Assembly (NCBI GenBank): GCA_035236585.1
Contig: CP141134.1
Coordinates: 22,684,414 to 22,748,413 of the forward strand
DNA from: Warburgia ugandensis
Taxonomy: Eukaryota; Streptophyta; Magnoliopsida; Canellales; Canellaceae
Direction of reading: 5' to 3'
Length of the DNA stretch: 64,000 nucleotides
Shown: positions 47,008 to 59,420 of the stretch, in pieces
Position numbering within the stretch: the stretch's first letter is position 1
How the letters are laid out: each line of letters starts with the position of its first letter
Translations under genes and position numbers: made by a program
The notes under the pieces: generated by a model
What the model was told of the DNA's origin: nothing
The model's database searches: none
Seen by the model: the letters and a program-made list of their open reading frames with translations, nothing else

Positions 47008-50000
47008 TGATAAGTGTTTATAAAAGTACCAAATTAGTTGCCCATGTGTCATAACTTAGAGTGTTAAACTACGGTTCTTGGCCAAAATTTTGTAACACAT
47101 GCAATTATGAGCTAATAACTTTAAAATGTCACATTTTGCAAGTTCAGGAGCTAATCTAGAACAAGTATGTGAATGATTACTTTTTATAGGATTTAATTAA
47201 GGTTTTTGACCTTTTATAGGTATTAGAGAGGTGACCTAAAAGTTGAGATTGATCAGGATGAGATTTCAAGATCAAGAGTAAAAGATCAAACTAAAGTTGG
47301 CATCATGCAAAGCTTAATCAAGGATCAAGATAATTCTAACATAAGTAAATAAGCAATTGGAGAAGCAAAAGGGGATTACAGGTCCAATCCTAAGCCATGC
47401 ATTTCCACCACCTTTGTTTGGGAGCCATTCAAGCCACCTTAACCATTAAAGCCATGAAAAAGGGTGATAAGCCATACAAGCTACTCAAGCCTTGAAGCCA
47501 CTTAAGCTACTAAGGAATAAGCCATTAAGCCAAGGAAGAGTGCCACAGGAAGCCACACAATTGGAGCATCAATTTAAGCAACTATCCACTGTTAAAAGTG
47601 TGATTTCTAAGGGATTTTGAGATATTAATGTAAAAGGTAAGCATTAAGGGACCCATCAAGAGAAAAAAATCCACTCTCCTCACCCATTTCTCATTCATAA
47701 TCCACCATTCACCCCAGGGTTTCAAGATTTTAATTCAAGGCGGCTTCCACAATCCTACAATAGGACATCCCCCTTGCTTGGTTGGTAAAATCAAGTAGTT
47801 TCCTAATTAGGAAGTCCTAGATCTAAGTCCATGCAAACATGTTAAAACCTTAGGTTTTAATCCTAATTTTTTATCCTTTCTTTCTTATTCCCTCTCTCCA
47901 TTCTATCATCAATCACCATTTGATTGAGAGCCCCAGATCTAGATCTCCACCTCTTTCCCCATTGAATTCCACATTTTTTTCAAACTAGAAGTTGTGCGGG
48001 ACAACTTTGAAATCAAGCTCTACTTTGGTGCTTTATTGTTACTGGACTTCGAGACTTCTTTTATGCTTCTCTTCTTTTAGATTTCTAGTTATTCTTATTT
48101 TTATCGGCTCTCCAATTCAGGTTAGTAGTTTTCTTGCTTTATTTTAGTCCTCGCTAGTTTAGTTTCATTTGTTTTTCTTTCTAGTTTTGCACCCTTCTTT
48201 TCATATAACTTTCCCTTTCTTCTTTACCCTAATTCTACGAATTTAATTTCTTCATTCATTCAATATTTATGTTAAATCTTCTCTAATAGTGACAACCAAG
48301 AGAAGAGCAAGGTTAACACCTTGAATTCCTCCCTTAAAATTCAAGCTTTTCACCTTATTCCCATCTTAGTTTTAGGTGGATTTCCTTGGCTTAGTTCACC
48401 CACTTAGTCTTGTTTTCTCTTGAATTATTTTTTGGGCTTCCTTTGTATGTCATAATAATTTAAATTGTGTTCATTAGATAGTGTTGTTGTGATGACCTAG
48501 GTTTTCCCATGCATTTTTAAATGCAATATCTAATTCCTAAGGCAGGATGCATCCCTATTTGAAAACCATTTTATAAAAACAATGCAATGCAGCGGAAAAT
48601 CTTTGTTTTAAATTCATTTTGAAAACCCCGAGTGTCATTTGCTTTCACAAAAACCAAAGTAGTTTTTGAAAAACATCAAAAATCATAAATGTTTTCCCAG
48701 GTCTATCTAGTCACAGTTCACAGCCCAAATGTAAATAAATACAAATACATGTCCAAAGGGTAGAGTGTTTACTTACATGTATAGTTGTCTCCTTTTGATT
48801 TTTCTTGCTCATAGCACTAACATTTCCTGAGGCATCTTCTACTCATGAATGGAGCTATCCTGAAAAATGTTAAGGATTGGGTGAGTATATACTATACTCA
48901 GTAGGAGTCTATCCCTACTAGTTTTACAATGCATGCTACTTTTAAAATCATATGCTCTTTAAAACATGTGCATGTTTGAACACTCATGTTCAATATCGAT
49001 ATTAAAAACTATTGCCAAATTGGAATACTGACGACTTAAAGAATCACATAATCTACATCAAAAGTATCATATATATCATAAACATAATGATATACATAAG
49101 ATACTCAACTGAATCCAACTCATGGATATATGGTATGGTATGGTCGACCAACCTCATGTCATGCCATATGCAATGCAAATAAATCCACGAAAACATAGGG
49201 CCCACTATGCCCATGACCTCACCGCCGTGTGGTCCTCGGGTACTTGGGGACACTCGGTCATAGCCTCCATGGGGCATATGACACATCGACCCAGTGTCGT
49301 GACACTAGTGGTAGCTCCCTGTACCACATGCAGTCAATGTAGGGACATGCCCTTTTTGGGCGTGGTACCTATTCCACCTAATAGTGGTAGAGGCTGGGAG
49401 GCCACCCCAGACCTCTCGGCATAGTGCCCACGAGCTTACTAGCCCAAATCATATACGATCAAACAAGCAAAAACCTCTTTTTCAAAACCTATCCTCTTTG
49501 GGTCCCTCACAACTGCTTGGCCCTCACAACTGCCTACCCAGCGTCTTTTGGGCACTCCAGTGTCTTTTGGTAATCCTCAAGGACATGCAATTTTTCAAAA
49601 ACTCAATGCTCACAAATCATGCAATATATGCAATTGTTTGCAAAACATGTCTATGCATAATGTATTTGTCATATGCATGCTAAATTCGTTTATAAAATTA
49701 AGTCATGCTAAATAAGTCATATAACTTAAACTTAGAACATGCATTCTCAAAACAATCATGGGTTCTTTTAAAAAAATCTAGTAGCGATAGAACACCTACC
49801 TCGAAGTCTCCTAGAGTCGTGTCCTTCATCACTCAACCCGACCCTAGTTCTCATTTATAAACTCTTGGATATGAATGGATACAAGGAGTCCTTATCAATT
49901 TTGATCTCTTTAGAAATTAGATAGCTAGATTTGCCTTTTAGGGTCCATGGGTCCTTTTCTAATTCATTGTCAGGCTAGATTCTATGATGTGGATCTACTA

Positions 50001-52298
50001 TTCAATGGTTAACTCTATAAATTGTCCTATGATCCTAACTTTATAGTCTCATTAGGTCTGCGTGTCCCAATTCCCAGGACTCTCGTGCATCCTAGTTGAA
50101 CTACGACCGCCTCACGTGCGTGCGCCCCCAAAGGCTGTGCCAAGGACCGTGTTTGCATGCGCACATGCATGCCCAAACGACGCGCTATGACGTGCAACCC
50201 GGATGGCATCGAGCAGACGCACCTTTGGTGTAGCATGGCATGTCTCAGCTCCAAAGGCACCCCGTGCATCCCAGTCGAGCTAGGACCCATGCCCCACATC
50301 GTGCGCGCACCCAAAGCCGCACCAGGGATAGTGTACACACTGTCACATGCCTAGAACTTGTCCTAGGGACCCTGTCCTAGGCGCATGTGAAGCATGGCGT
50401 CCTTGGGATGCCTTGTTCGCACAGAGCCGGCTGGAACCGGCTTTCCTCGGCCTGTTTTCCAGCTAAAAATGCTAGATCCGGCACGGATCTAGCCTGGAAG
50501 AAGGAAGAACCAGAGAGAGAGGGAAAGATAGGCTTACCTGGGTAGCCTAGGGAGCGCCTATCGCCAGTGGTAGCCCCCCTTTTTGGTTCTAAAAGTCCAT
50601 GCCACCGAAAAATTGGACGAAGGTAGAAATCCAGTTTTTGGGTGATTTCAGGGAAGAAATGGTGAAGAGAAAGAAGGGGAATGGCCAGCATGAAGGACCT
50701 GGCCATTGCCATTCTTCATGGAAAATCGAAGGAGGGTTTTCTGATTTTTGCCGAAAAGCCCAGCCTCAAATGGTCGAAAAAATCGTGTTTTGAAGAGAGG
50801 GGAATAGGGGCATTTTATAGCCTTGCTATGGCGGCTCTGGAAACTAGGGTTTCTAGAGGAAGAAGAAGATGGGATGCCGTTATCAAAATGGCCCCCTGCG
50901 TTTTCTGTCTTTTTCGTTTTTAATTTAAATTACAGAAATTCCCCTATTCTTTAAACGGCCGTAACTTCTTCATACGAACTCCTTTTTCAATGTTCTTTGA
51001 GGCGTTGGATTCCATTTTTTGAGTAGAATCTAATGGTACCAAGTTTTATTACCAATTCCTTTGTTTACTATTTTAAATAAAGTAAAACATTTAACATAGT
51101 TTATTTCCTATAGAATGTCCAATTCATTTTTGTTAAAAATAGCGTAAATTGCTCGGGCATTACAGTTGTTGATGTCATGTATATAGGATTTATGTTTAGG
51201 ACTTGCACTCAATTTTTAGATTTTGAAAATCTTTTATGCACCTAGTTTTTCATGTAATTTGGTGTTGATTTAATGGAATTCATTGAGGTGTCTTGTTATA
51301 GAATGATTCTCTTATTAATTTAATTTAGATATGTGTTGTTTCCATAAAATTTATGGTTTCAATTGCTTGTTTATGCTTGAATTGTTTGATAGTCTTAAGT
51401 ATTTGAAATCTAGAATTTTTCTCTTCTTAAATATGTGCTTTGTTTCCAACCATCAAAACACCTCATTTGCTTAAATCCTTGGGAAATCATTTAGCCTATT
51501 AAATTTTTTGTTTAGTTTTTTTCTTAGGCTGCAATTTTGTTTGCATTAAAAGAGTCAAATTTGGTTACTTTTGCACCTATGAACCATGCACACAATCCAT
51601 TGATCATGCACATGGTGATTTAACTTTGATTCTTGCTTCACTCACTTGCTTAATTTAGTTTTAGTAGTAGTTAACTCATTGTTTGAATCCTAGTTTATGT
51701 TTAGAAAGCATTCTTTTTTATTTTAGGAAAGTTTCATCTTTAGGAACTTTCAGGATTTAGAAAGTGTTAAATTTAGAAAGGCTTTTTAATTGTAATTTTT
51801 ATTTACATGCATGTTTCGAAATTCTTTTTAAATATAGTTAGATCTCATTGGCCACTTGTTTTTGCAAGTTCACTTAGTGTTAAAAAGTTTCCTAATTTGT
51901 TTTTAGAAAGTTCTGTTTTTAGAAAATTTCTAATTGTAGTTTAGGAAAGTATCTATTTTAGTAGTTTCCTTAAGATTAGTTGGCTACTTTGGTTCATTCT
52001 AATTTAGCTTTAGTTTACATTAGTTGCTTGCATATTAGTTAGGTAACTTTCCATGCTAATTGTTTAGCTTTATTCTCAGAAAGTTTGTTTTAATTCTAGT
52101 TTCTAATATCATGCATGTTTCCTTCGTAGTTAGTTAAAATTCCTAGTTTAATCACATCTCTATCTCTTTGTTTGAACTTAATCAATTTAAATGGAATCAA
52201 ATCCATTGTAAATCTCTGAGATTCCTCGTGGTATGGACCTCTTCGCGTATAATACTACTTTGATTCGTACGCTTCTTAGTGATTTGAAAGTTACACCA
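47008..52298 (+). mobile_element. 5' LTR of the plus-strand Athila/Tat element, split by a solo LTR
   Basis: Starts TGATAAGTGTTTA and ends TTACACCA. With the nested LTR and one TSD copy removed it is about 2.6 kb, close to the other Athila LTRs here. A PBS follows after six bases. The 47390-47590 block (AAGCCATTAAGCCAAGG-like) and the 51720-52140 block (TTTAGAAAGT tracts) are reverse complements of blocks in the minus-strand LTRs at 7741 and 19241. Confidence 0.88.
48488..51164 (-). mobile_element. Solo chromovirus LTR (family A-like), TSD GTTGT
   Basis: Minus-strand LTR with TGTAATGCCC at 51164 and GTCATCACA at 48488. GTTGT flanks both sides (48483-48487 and 51165-51169). It is related to family A over its 48488-49800 half (hairpin at 48882-48900, blocks around 49200-49500) but differs in the promoter half. 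A TATAAAA box on the minus strand at 50813-50819 is followed downstream by a GC-rich patch at 50040-50460. No internal region is present. Confidence 0.93.
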
Positions 52299-52304
52299 TG
52301 TTTT

Positions 52305-52326
52305 TGGCACTGTTGTTGGGTAATCG
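52305..52326 (+). other. Athila/Tat primer binding site (decayed)
   Basis: TGGCACTGTTGTTGGGTAAT aligns with the TGGCGCCGTTGCCGGGGA consensus of Athila/Tat elements with mainly transition-type differences. It fixes the end of the LTR and the plus orientation of the element. Confidence 0.85.
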
Positions 52327-52512
52327 CAATGAATTTGTTATTGAATTCTTATTTGGATTGTTTATCTATAGTCATGGTTTTAGATTGTATTAGATTAGGA
52401 TTTTTGTATTGCATTTGTACATTTTTCTAATTCCTCATAAATTGATCCATCTTACTTGTTTTGTGCAAGCAAAGTTTGGAAAAAGTAGTAGCAGCAATCC
52501 TATGGACAAACC

Positions 52513-55095
52513 TATGAAAACCCTATTTTTTTGGGAATTATTTGGAATTAATTAGAATTTTAAAAAAAATTGAGGTGGAATATTATATTTAATATAATAT
52601 TAATTTTTATAAAAAGAATCAAGTATTGAAACATAGATATTTAGAATTATTCATGGGAAACCAATTAGAATGACTGTAAGCATGCTGAAATTTGAGCTCG
52701 AGTGAAAAATCCTTATTTTTTGTAATTTTTACGAATTTATATTTACCCGTAGGGGTAAAATGGTCATTTCACTTTTGTGTGTAGTCCATAAAAGTTGGAT
52801 GAGTTGGGGGGAAACTAGCATAAGGAATATTAATGATGAAGAATAAAATGATGAGGAATATGCTTTTAATTTTATAAGAAAAGTCAAAAATTATTTAAAA
52901 TAAAAATAATTAAAATTTTAATTAAAATAATTTAAAAAAAGCCATATAAATACCCCTCCCACCATTCACATGAAATTCCAGAGCCCTAGACTCTCTCTCA
53001 CTCTCTCTTTCCAGCTAAAGTGTCGGTCCCCGCATGCGCCTGGCCCAAGAATTAGCTTGTCCTAGGCTAGCACATCTCAGGACGCGCCTTCCACCCGACC
53101 CCTACGACGAATAGCTAGCTCGGGTTTTTCCCCAGCCCAGCAATGCCTCCACAAATCTTCCCTCTTCTCCATCTCTCCTCTCTGCTTCAAATAGGATCCA
53201 ATAGGTTCCCTTCATTTCCCTTCTAGTTTGAGTCAAATCACTGTTGAATTTGGTTCATCAATGAATGGATCACTGGTGAACAAGAATATGGTGACCTAAA
53301 TGGGGAACACCGATAAATCAATAAGATTTGGGAATTATGAACCATTAGACCGATTCAGAGGGTCCTAAAACCCCAAGGTATGAAATCTAGGCCCTTAACA
53401 TGGTCAGATATGGGTAAGAGCTGATTTGACAGTCTAGGTCAGACCATCTTAGCTATCCTAGGTCACCCCTTCCTGTACACCAACAATCACCGATAATGGG
53501 GGCAGGCTGCAGATCAACCCGTCGATCTAGGTAACCTAGATTGAATTTGGGCCCCTTATTTTGATTTGAAAACTTAAAAATATAATTCAAAGCTCATTTT
53601 AACTCCAAATCAAGATAAAAAAGAAGCTCTGGATTCCTAGTGAAGAGTAGAACCTAATGAAAACATAAAATTTAGGTTTTATTCAGTATAAAATTCTATA
53701 AATTATAAAAATTTGTACTTATTCCCAAGATCAGTCAAATGTGGATGATCAAACTTTGGATTTCTAATCCATCAGTGATCTAATGATGAGGTAACATGGA
53801 ATCAAGAGTAAAATGTGACTGATCTAGGATGAATCAAGAAATTTAACCTTAATGGAGGAGAAATCTTAAAAATGATCATGGATCTACTTGATCTAAGTAA
53901 TCAAGCATGATTAGACAATGAAAATTAGTTTAAATGATGATCTAAAGTTAAGATCATATGAATTGATGAGCCTAATAAGGCTAATTTGGGATAGATTGAG
54001 ATCTATGCCCTTAATTATGATAAAATGACTTAAGATCTTCATGATCGGTTGCATCAAGAAAGATCAGATCATATGATGAGATGCATCAATGATCTAGTGA
54101 TGATATCACATTAAGAGAATGTGATAGATCTGAATAAAAATGAAAGATCAAGATCTAAACCCTTAATGGGATAAAAAATGAATAGAAATCAAAATATGAT
54201 CATGGGATCAAAATGGACAAATAAGATATATTCCAATGAGCATGTGAGTTATTATATTCTATTATAAATGTTCATTTCATTGCTTAGTAAGTTTAATTGT
54301 AAAATTTATTTATTTACTCTTTAATATTCATGTAATTTAAACTTCATGAAAAATGTAATTAAATGAAAATAAATATTGATAGACATTGACAATAAATAGA
54401 GGATATGGACTTAATGATAGTAAAGGCTATAGTTAGTAGGACAATATAAGGAGTATCATTTCTTTGGCCTAATTTAGGAGAATAATAAACCTCATGAATG
54501 AGATTTTGAGTGTTCATGGATTTAATTAAAATCAAATAGCAAGAGTACTTAGGGTTTAATGCTCATAGGAACCTTATGAAGGTTGAGCTAAGGTTGCCCC
54601 AGTAAATACTAAACAAGGTGGTTAAGGGGGTTCTCTAATAGAGCCTCGCTCTTGCCCTACCTTTAAGGGATGTTTGTGAGGTCTAAAGGCCTTTACATGA
54701 GGATTGAATTAACCACTCTGTGAGCAGCTCTTAACTGGTAAGCCTTAGTCAATTTTGAAATAAGGAGGACCAGTCTAGTGCTAGGAAACTAGTAAGATAT
54801 TAACTAGTTAAATAATAATAAGTGGAAATGAATACAAGGGATTGATTAAGTAATTATGAAATTACTTAATTGGTAGAATGAGAAGATTTGAACTACATAA
54901 GTTGGATGCCCAAATGTTAAGGAAATAAGTTATAGGCATGTCCTATTATAACCGGACACACAGTCTGTATGTATGAAATATTATTTTCCATACAAGCATG
55001 GAGGCTTGTGATTTTGTTTTAAGACAAGCTTATGCTTGGGGATGCCAATGCTAGGAGAGTTATGAGGGTTTGGCCACCCACTCTCCGAACTTGTA
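52513..55095 (+). mobile_element. Chromovirus LTR fragment (family C) in the Athila leader
   Basis: Starts near the LTR head (TATGAAAACCC against TGTAATAACCC) and runs through a TATA box, a GC-rich patch at 53020-53115, the shared module (54500-54820) and the ACAAGCATGGAGGCTTGTG block at 54990. It stops about 1.2 kb before the LTR end. The leader is continuous up to 52503 and resumes at 55099, but some 70-80 leader bases present at the corresponding place near 18990 are missing. No target duplication was found, so the edges are deletions or rearranged. Confidence 0.8.
52945..52952 (+). promoter_or_regulatory. TATA box of the family C LTR
   Basis: TATAAATACCCCTCCC, followed within 30-60 bases by a CTCTCTCTCACTCTCTC leader-like tract and then the GC-rich patch. 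This arrangement fits an LTR core promoter with transcript start about 30 bases downstream. Confidence 0.6.
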
Positions 55096-55990
55096 GTGAG
55101 GCCCTATTGTGACTTTCAGTTTTTTTATATCAATTTTAGATGGATTGTACTAATACAGGGCATGTGATGTGTAAGGAGGCCTAGACTTGATCTTCATATA
55201 AAAAAAAAAAAAAAAATCCACTCTAAGTTTCCCTCATCTTATTTAATTTTCTTAGTGTAGTTGCATTTAGTATAATTAGATATTGGTTAGTAGGTAATTC
55301 ATATAGTTTAAGGTCACTCATCTTATTTGTTGTATCTTAGCTAAGGTTGTTGCATTAGCTTGTACTTATCTAACCTTTTGTTGGATAGCATATAGGTTGC
55401 ATTAGTTTTCTTTCTTGTACTTGCATTGCATGTTTATTACTCTATGGCTGATGGAACATAATGTTAATAAGGGCCTCACAGGAAACCTCATGAGATAAGG
55501 ACTATATTTCATACTCAAATCCTTAGCGTGCCTAGGAAATCAAATCAATTCCTTGTATGCTTGTGATCACAGCTGTTAATGTTAGTTTAAAATCAAGTAG
55601 CAACAGACCTAATGTTTTGAGCTCATAGGACCCTTTTTGAAAGAGGCGATCTATTATCACTCCAATGGCTCTTGAACTTTGTGGTTATAGTGGGTATCCA
55701 AAATCCAAGGGATTTTTCCATGCCTTTTGTTGATGAAAGTTGAACTATAAACTCCTTCCATGACAATTGTATTGACCACCTTGAGCAAGACCTAATTGAT
55801 AAGCAATAATCAAGTCTAGATTAAAGGACGAGCTATCAAGCTTTAATTTAAAAGCCACAACCTCATAGATTAACCAAGATCAACAAGACATCTTGTTAGC
55901 ATTAGGAATTGTTTGCTTGCATAACATATAGAGTTAGGAGTCATTTATATTTATGTTGCATCAATTAGATGGGTTTTCATTATAGTGCAT
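55096..55990 (+). mobile_element. Athila leader, continued
   Basis: Resumes with ACTTGTAGTGAGGCCC, matching the minus-strand leader near 18960. It includes a poly-A run at about 55199-55218 and the shared module in reverse orientation (55580-55850). No gene. Confidence 0.7.
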
Positions 55991-56944
55991 TCAAGGGCGT
56001 CAATCTCAAAGTACTGAATTAGTACCATTAGATCCTAAGATTGAATGCACTCACATGTAAGAGTTAAGAAATCAAAATCTTGATCCCATGGTAGACCCAC
56101 CAGTTGAAGTCGAGCATAAATCTATAAGAGATTTCTATATGCCCCTTTAATTAAATACTACATCATTCATACTTTACCAACCACCAATGTGGACCATTTT
56201 GGACTTAAACATAGAGTCATTCAGTTACTCCCAGCATTGTATGGTCATGATAGAGAGGATCCATACCTACATATCAAGGAATTCCTTCATATTTGTGCCA
56301 CATTCAAATTGTAAATTATTTTGGATGATTTTATTAAACTTAGATTTCTTCCATTTTCATTAAAATATAAGGCCAAATCATGGCTGAATCTTTAGAGATC
56401 GATTCCACTGCCACATGGGACCAGTTGTCTAAGAAGTTTACTAACAAATTCTTTCCTATCCATAAGACTAATTTCCAGTAAAAAGATGATGAGCAATATT
56501 ATAAATACCAAGATAGGAGGAATGAATTTCTATGGAAGTGCCCTCATCATGGATTTAAAAGATGGTAGCAGGTTTAATACTTTATGAGGCATTAACACCT
56601 CAAAATATACAAATGTTAGATGACTAGTGGAGGGGCCCTCATACTAAAAAATGATATGGAGGCCTGTGATTTTTTCCAACTTTAGCATACAATACCTAGC
56701 AATGGGATTATTCCAATAGGGGAGAGAGAAATACCTAGCCTCAAAGGAGAGGAGGCTTGTATGAAATAGGAGTGAGCCCATATATGTCACACAAGCTCGA
56801 TTCCTTGACTAAAAGAATGGGTATGCTTGAATCCTTGCATGGAAGATTGGACAAGCTTGAACATATGCTCCAAGTCTTCATGGCAGCAGATACACCAACA
56901 AAACTATTGCGATTTTATGTCTTAACTCATATGTTGAACCTATG
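55990..56944 (+). pseudogene. Athila/Tat gag, N-terminal and central part
   Basis: Translating across frames gives the ordered signature of Athila gag: VDPPVEVEHKSIRDFYMPL (56090-56145), RVIQLLPALYGHDREDPYLH (56215-56275) with IKEFLHICATF, then FLPFSLKYKAKSWLNL (56350-56395), then the ends of the capsid-like region. A 62-codon frame at 56757-56945 (RMGMLESLHGRLDKLEHMLQ) looks like its coiled C-terminal part. Frameshifts and stops are frequent. It is cut at 56944 by a minus-strand insertion and continues at 60989. Confidence 0.82.
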
Positions 56945-58479
56945 ATGGTTGTACTTGATATTCTTGATAATCATGATAAGGTTGATTAGGGTGGGACCAT
57001 GATGGTTCATCTTGATAGGGTTGATAATCCTAAGACCATGACTGCTCATGATGCTAGCCATCCATTTTGATAGTCTATCTTAGTATTACTAGGTTCTGTG
57101 AATGCATTAGGTGCATCCACTAGCTCCTAATAATAACCATTGTATGTGGAGCTTGATTACTATGAAGGAGTGGTATATGGATGTTCAAAATAGGATAGAT
57201 AATGTGTGTGAATCAGTTATAGTATTTCACGTGATGGATGTTGACACCACTATAAATCGAATGATGCTATATTAGTGGTCCTTCGTTAGATTATGTAACC
57301 TAGCAAAAGATAATGAGATCTTTTTCTTAAACTAAAAATGAAAGATTGACACATGAAAGATGCTTAAACTAAAACATGCCAAACTTAACAACATTCCTGA
57401 AAACACAGACTTTCTAAAAATAAAACTTACCTAAATTAATAACTTTCCTACATTGAGAACTTCCTAAAAATGAAATTTAATAACTTTCCTAAATCAAACT
57501 TTCTGAACATGAAATTTAACAACTATTGTAAGGAAACAAATCAATTACTTTCCTAAACTAAAATAAAAAACTAAAGTAAGATGCAAACTAATAAACAATG
57601 GAAATGAAACTACTACAACTAAACAAGCAAACTAAAGGATAACAATGACTACAAGTAGAGGAGATCTATCCAAGTATCATGTGCATGACCTTGAAATGGT
57701 GAGCATGATTCATGGAGTAGGATTTGGCCTAATTAACTAATTTAAAAACTTAGCACATGCCATCTAATTCAATAATTGACTAAAGAATCTAATACTCTAA
57801 TTGGTTCCTTAAAGAATCAATCAAACATGAAGTATACAGTGTTGGAAATAAAACATGAACAATCCATTCCAAAAATTCCAGCAGCATGCTAGTTTATAAC
57901 ATTGAATTATTGGGACATGGTAAACATTGAATTAAGCACTTTTCATGCAATCAAACATTCAAGAATTGAGATATTTAACTGCTGAAAACAGGTATGAACC
58001 TGAAATAAAAATTAACTTCATTGAATCAAGGGGAAATCCATCAACATTGTATGCATATACATGTAGTCCAAATTTGAAAATTGTGCTCTCTTACATCTTA
58101 ACCGACCCAAAAATACATGCTAAACCTTCTTCAATCATCTAACATCAATCATAAGTAAGAATACATTAGATCAATGGGAAATCTATTAGAAAGTAAAGGC
58201 AAAGCTTGAGGAACACTAAGCAAAGCAAAAGGGAAATCAATGGAATTAAAGGGACACCTAATGGCAATTAAAAGCAAAGAAAATAATAGATTCAAGGGAC
58301 TTTCCCTTAGTTTTCACTTCAAGGAAAAAATAACCTTTGATCTAAGTAAGATGAGTTAAGGAATGGAAAGGTAAGACAACAACTTCTTAAGCATGAAACT
58401 AAAAAGAATTCGAAAGCAATGAAGATTAAAAGATGAACAATTGACCTTGAATGGAGAAATAAAGGACAAGAGCTAAGAG

Positions 58480-59420
58480 CCATGCATGGAACACTAGTGG
58501 CCAGCTCAAAGGGGTTATGGCCTGTTCACTCACTCCTTTGTAAGTTATAGTAAAATTGAGCCACATCCAATAGCCTCACCCAATCTTTTTGTTTGCACTT
58601 TCACCTTGCTAACCCCTATGGCACTTCTGCACAACTCCTCAATAGAACACAAGTCAGCCTTCACACTCACCCTCACTTGCTAGGATTAGACACACTCACC
58701 CTTAGAAGCAATGAGAGAACTCAAGAGAAATCAAAAGGGACTAGCTTGAAGAGAACTTGTATTACAACTTAGATAGCTTCCTCTCTATGTTACAAATGAG
58801 AAACTCTCTCCCTTTATAGGCTTGGGCAGGTAGAAGCAATAGTTTAGATTATGTACAAGTGTCACTTATCCAATGGTGTTGGATTAGTCTACATTATTCT
58901 AGACTATTCTACCATCCTCTAGAATAAGAAATATTCTAGAGGACTTTTATAGATTCCTTTTATAGAATTTGGACATGGGCTAGTCATAGTGGTTGCGTAA
59001 GAATCCCCTCTATGAGTAATGGCAACTGCGTCATGAGCCTATTTGGTGTGTAGTGAAATTGGGCCTTGTGACCTTCTCCCTCACCTAAATCATGCGACGT
59101 CCTTGTCGCATTCCTTATACTGGGCAATCTGTTCCTCGAATTGCCATAATGTTTCAGCATCTTCCCATGTAGCCTCATTCTATGGCAATCCTTGCCATTT
59201 CACCAAGTATTCTTTCTTAGGTTGAACCCCTCTCTATCTTTTCACATGGTCATTGATGATGTACTCCACTTCCTTGTCAAATGATGAAGTCATCAATTGT
59301 GGTGCTCATCTACTAATATCACGTGATGAATCCTCTTTGTCTACATGATAGGGCTTCAAGATGCTTGAATGGAAGATAGGATGGATCTTGAGGGATGGTG
59401 GGGGTTGGACTTGGAGTGAA
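58480..59420 (-). mobile_element. Chromovirus remnant of another lineage: end of pol plus LTR head
   Basis: A minus-strand chromodomain-coding stretch is followed by non-coding sequence (58980-58490) with CTTTATAGGC near 58813 (TATAAAG on the minus strand) and features of an LTR promoter and leader. It lies within the Athila LTR, whose similarity to 20400-20560 and 20900-20960 resumes on each side. Confidence 0.65.
59080..59290 (-). pseudogene. Chromodomain at the end of a chromovirus pol
   Basis: Minus-strand reading with two stops: KEVEYIINDHVKR, then GVQPKKEYLVKWQGLP, then NEATWEDAETLWQF and EEQIAQYKECD. This is a classical chromodomain with its aromatic and acidic positions (YLVKW, W-x-L/x-E-W-like end ATWED). 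It is closer to Reina/CRM/Galadriel-type pol ends than to the Tekay-like tails at 3520 and 14010; the lineage is inferred. The chromodomain guides integration to chromatin in intact elements. Confidence 0.75.

Noticed and set aside
50027..50793. Several frames of 65-111 codons on both strands
   Set aside because: They coincide with the GC-rich part of the solo LTR 48488-51164 and overlap each other on opposite strands.
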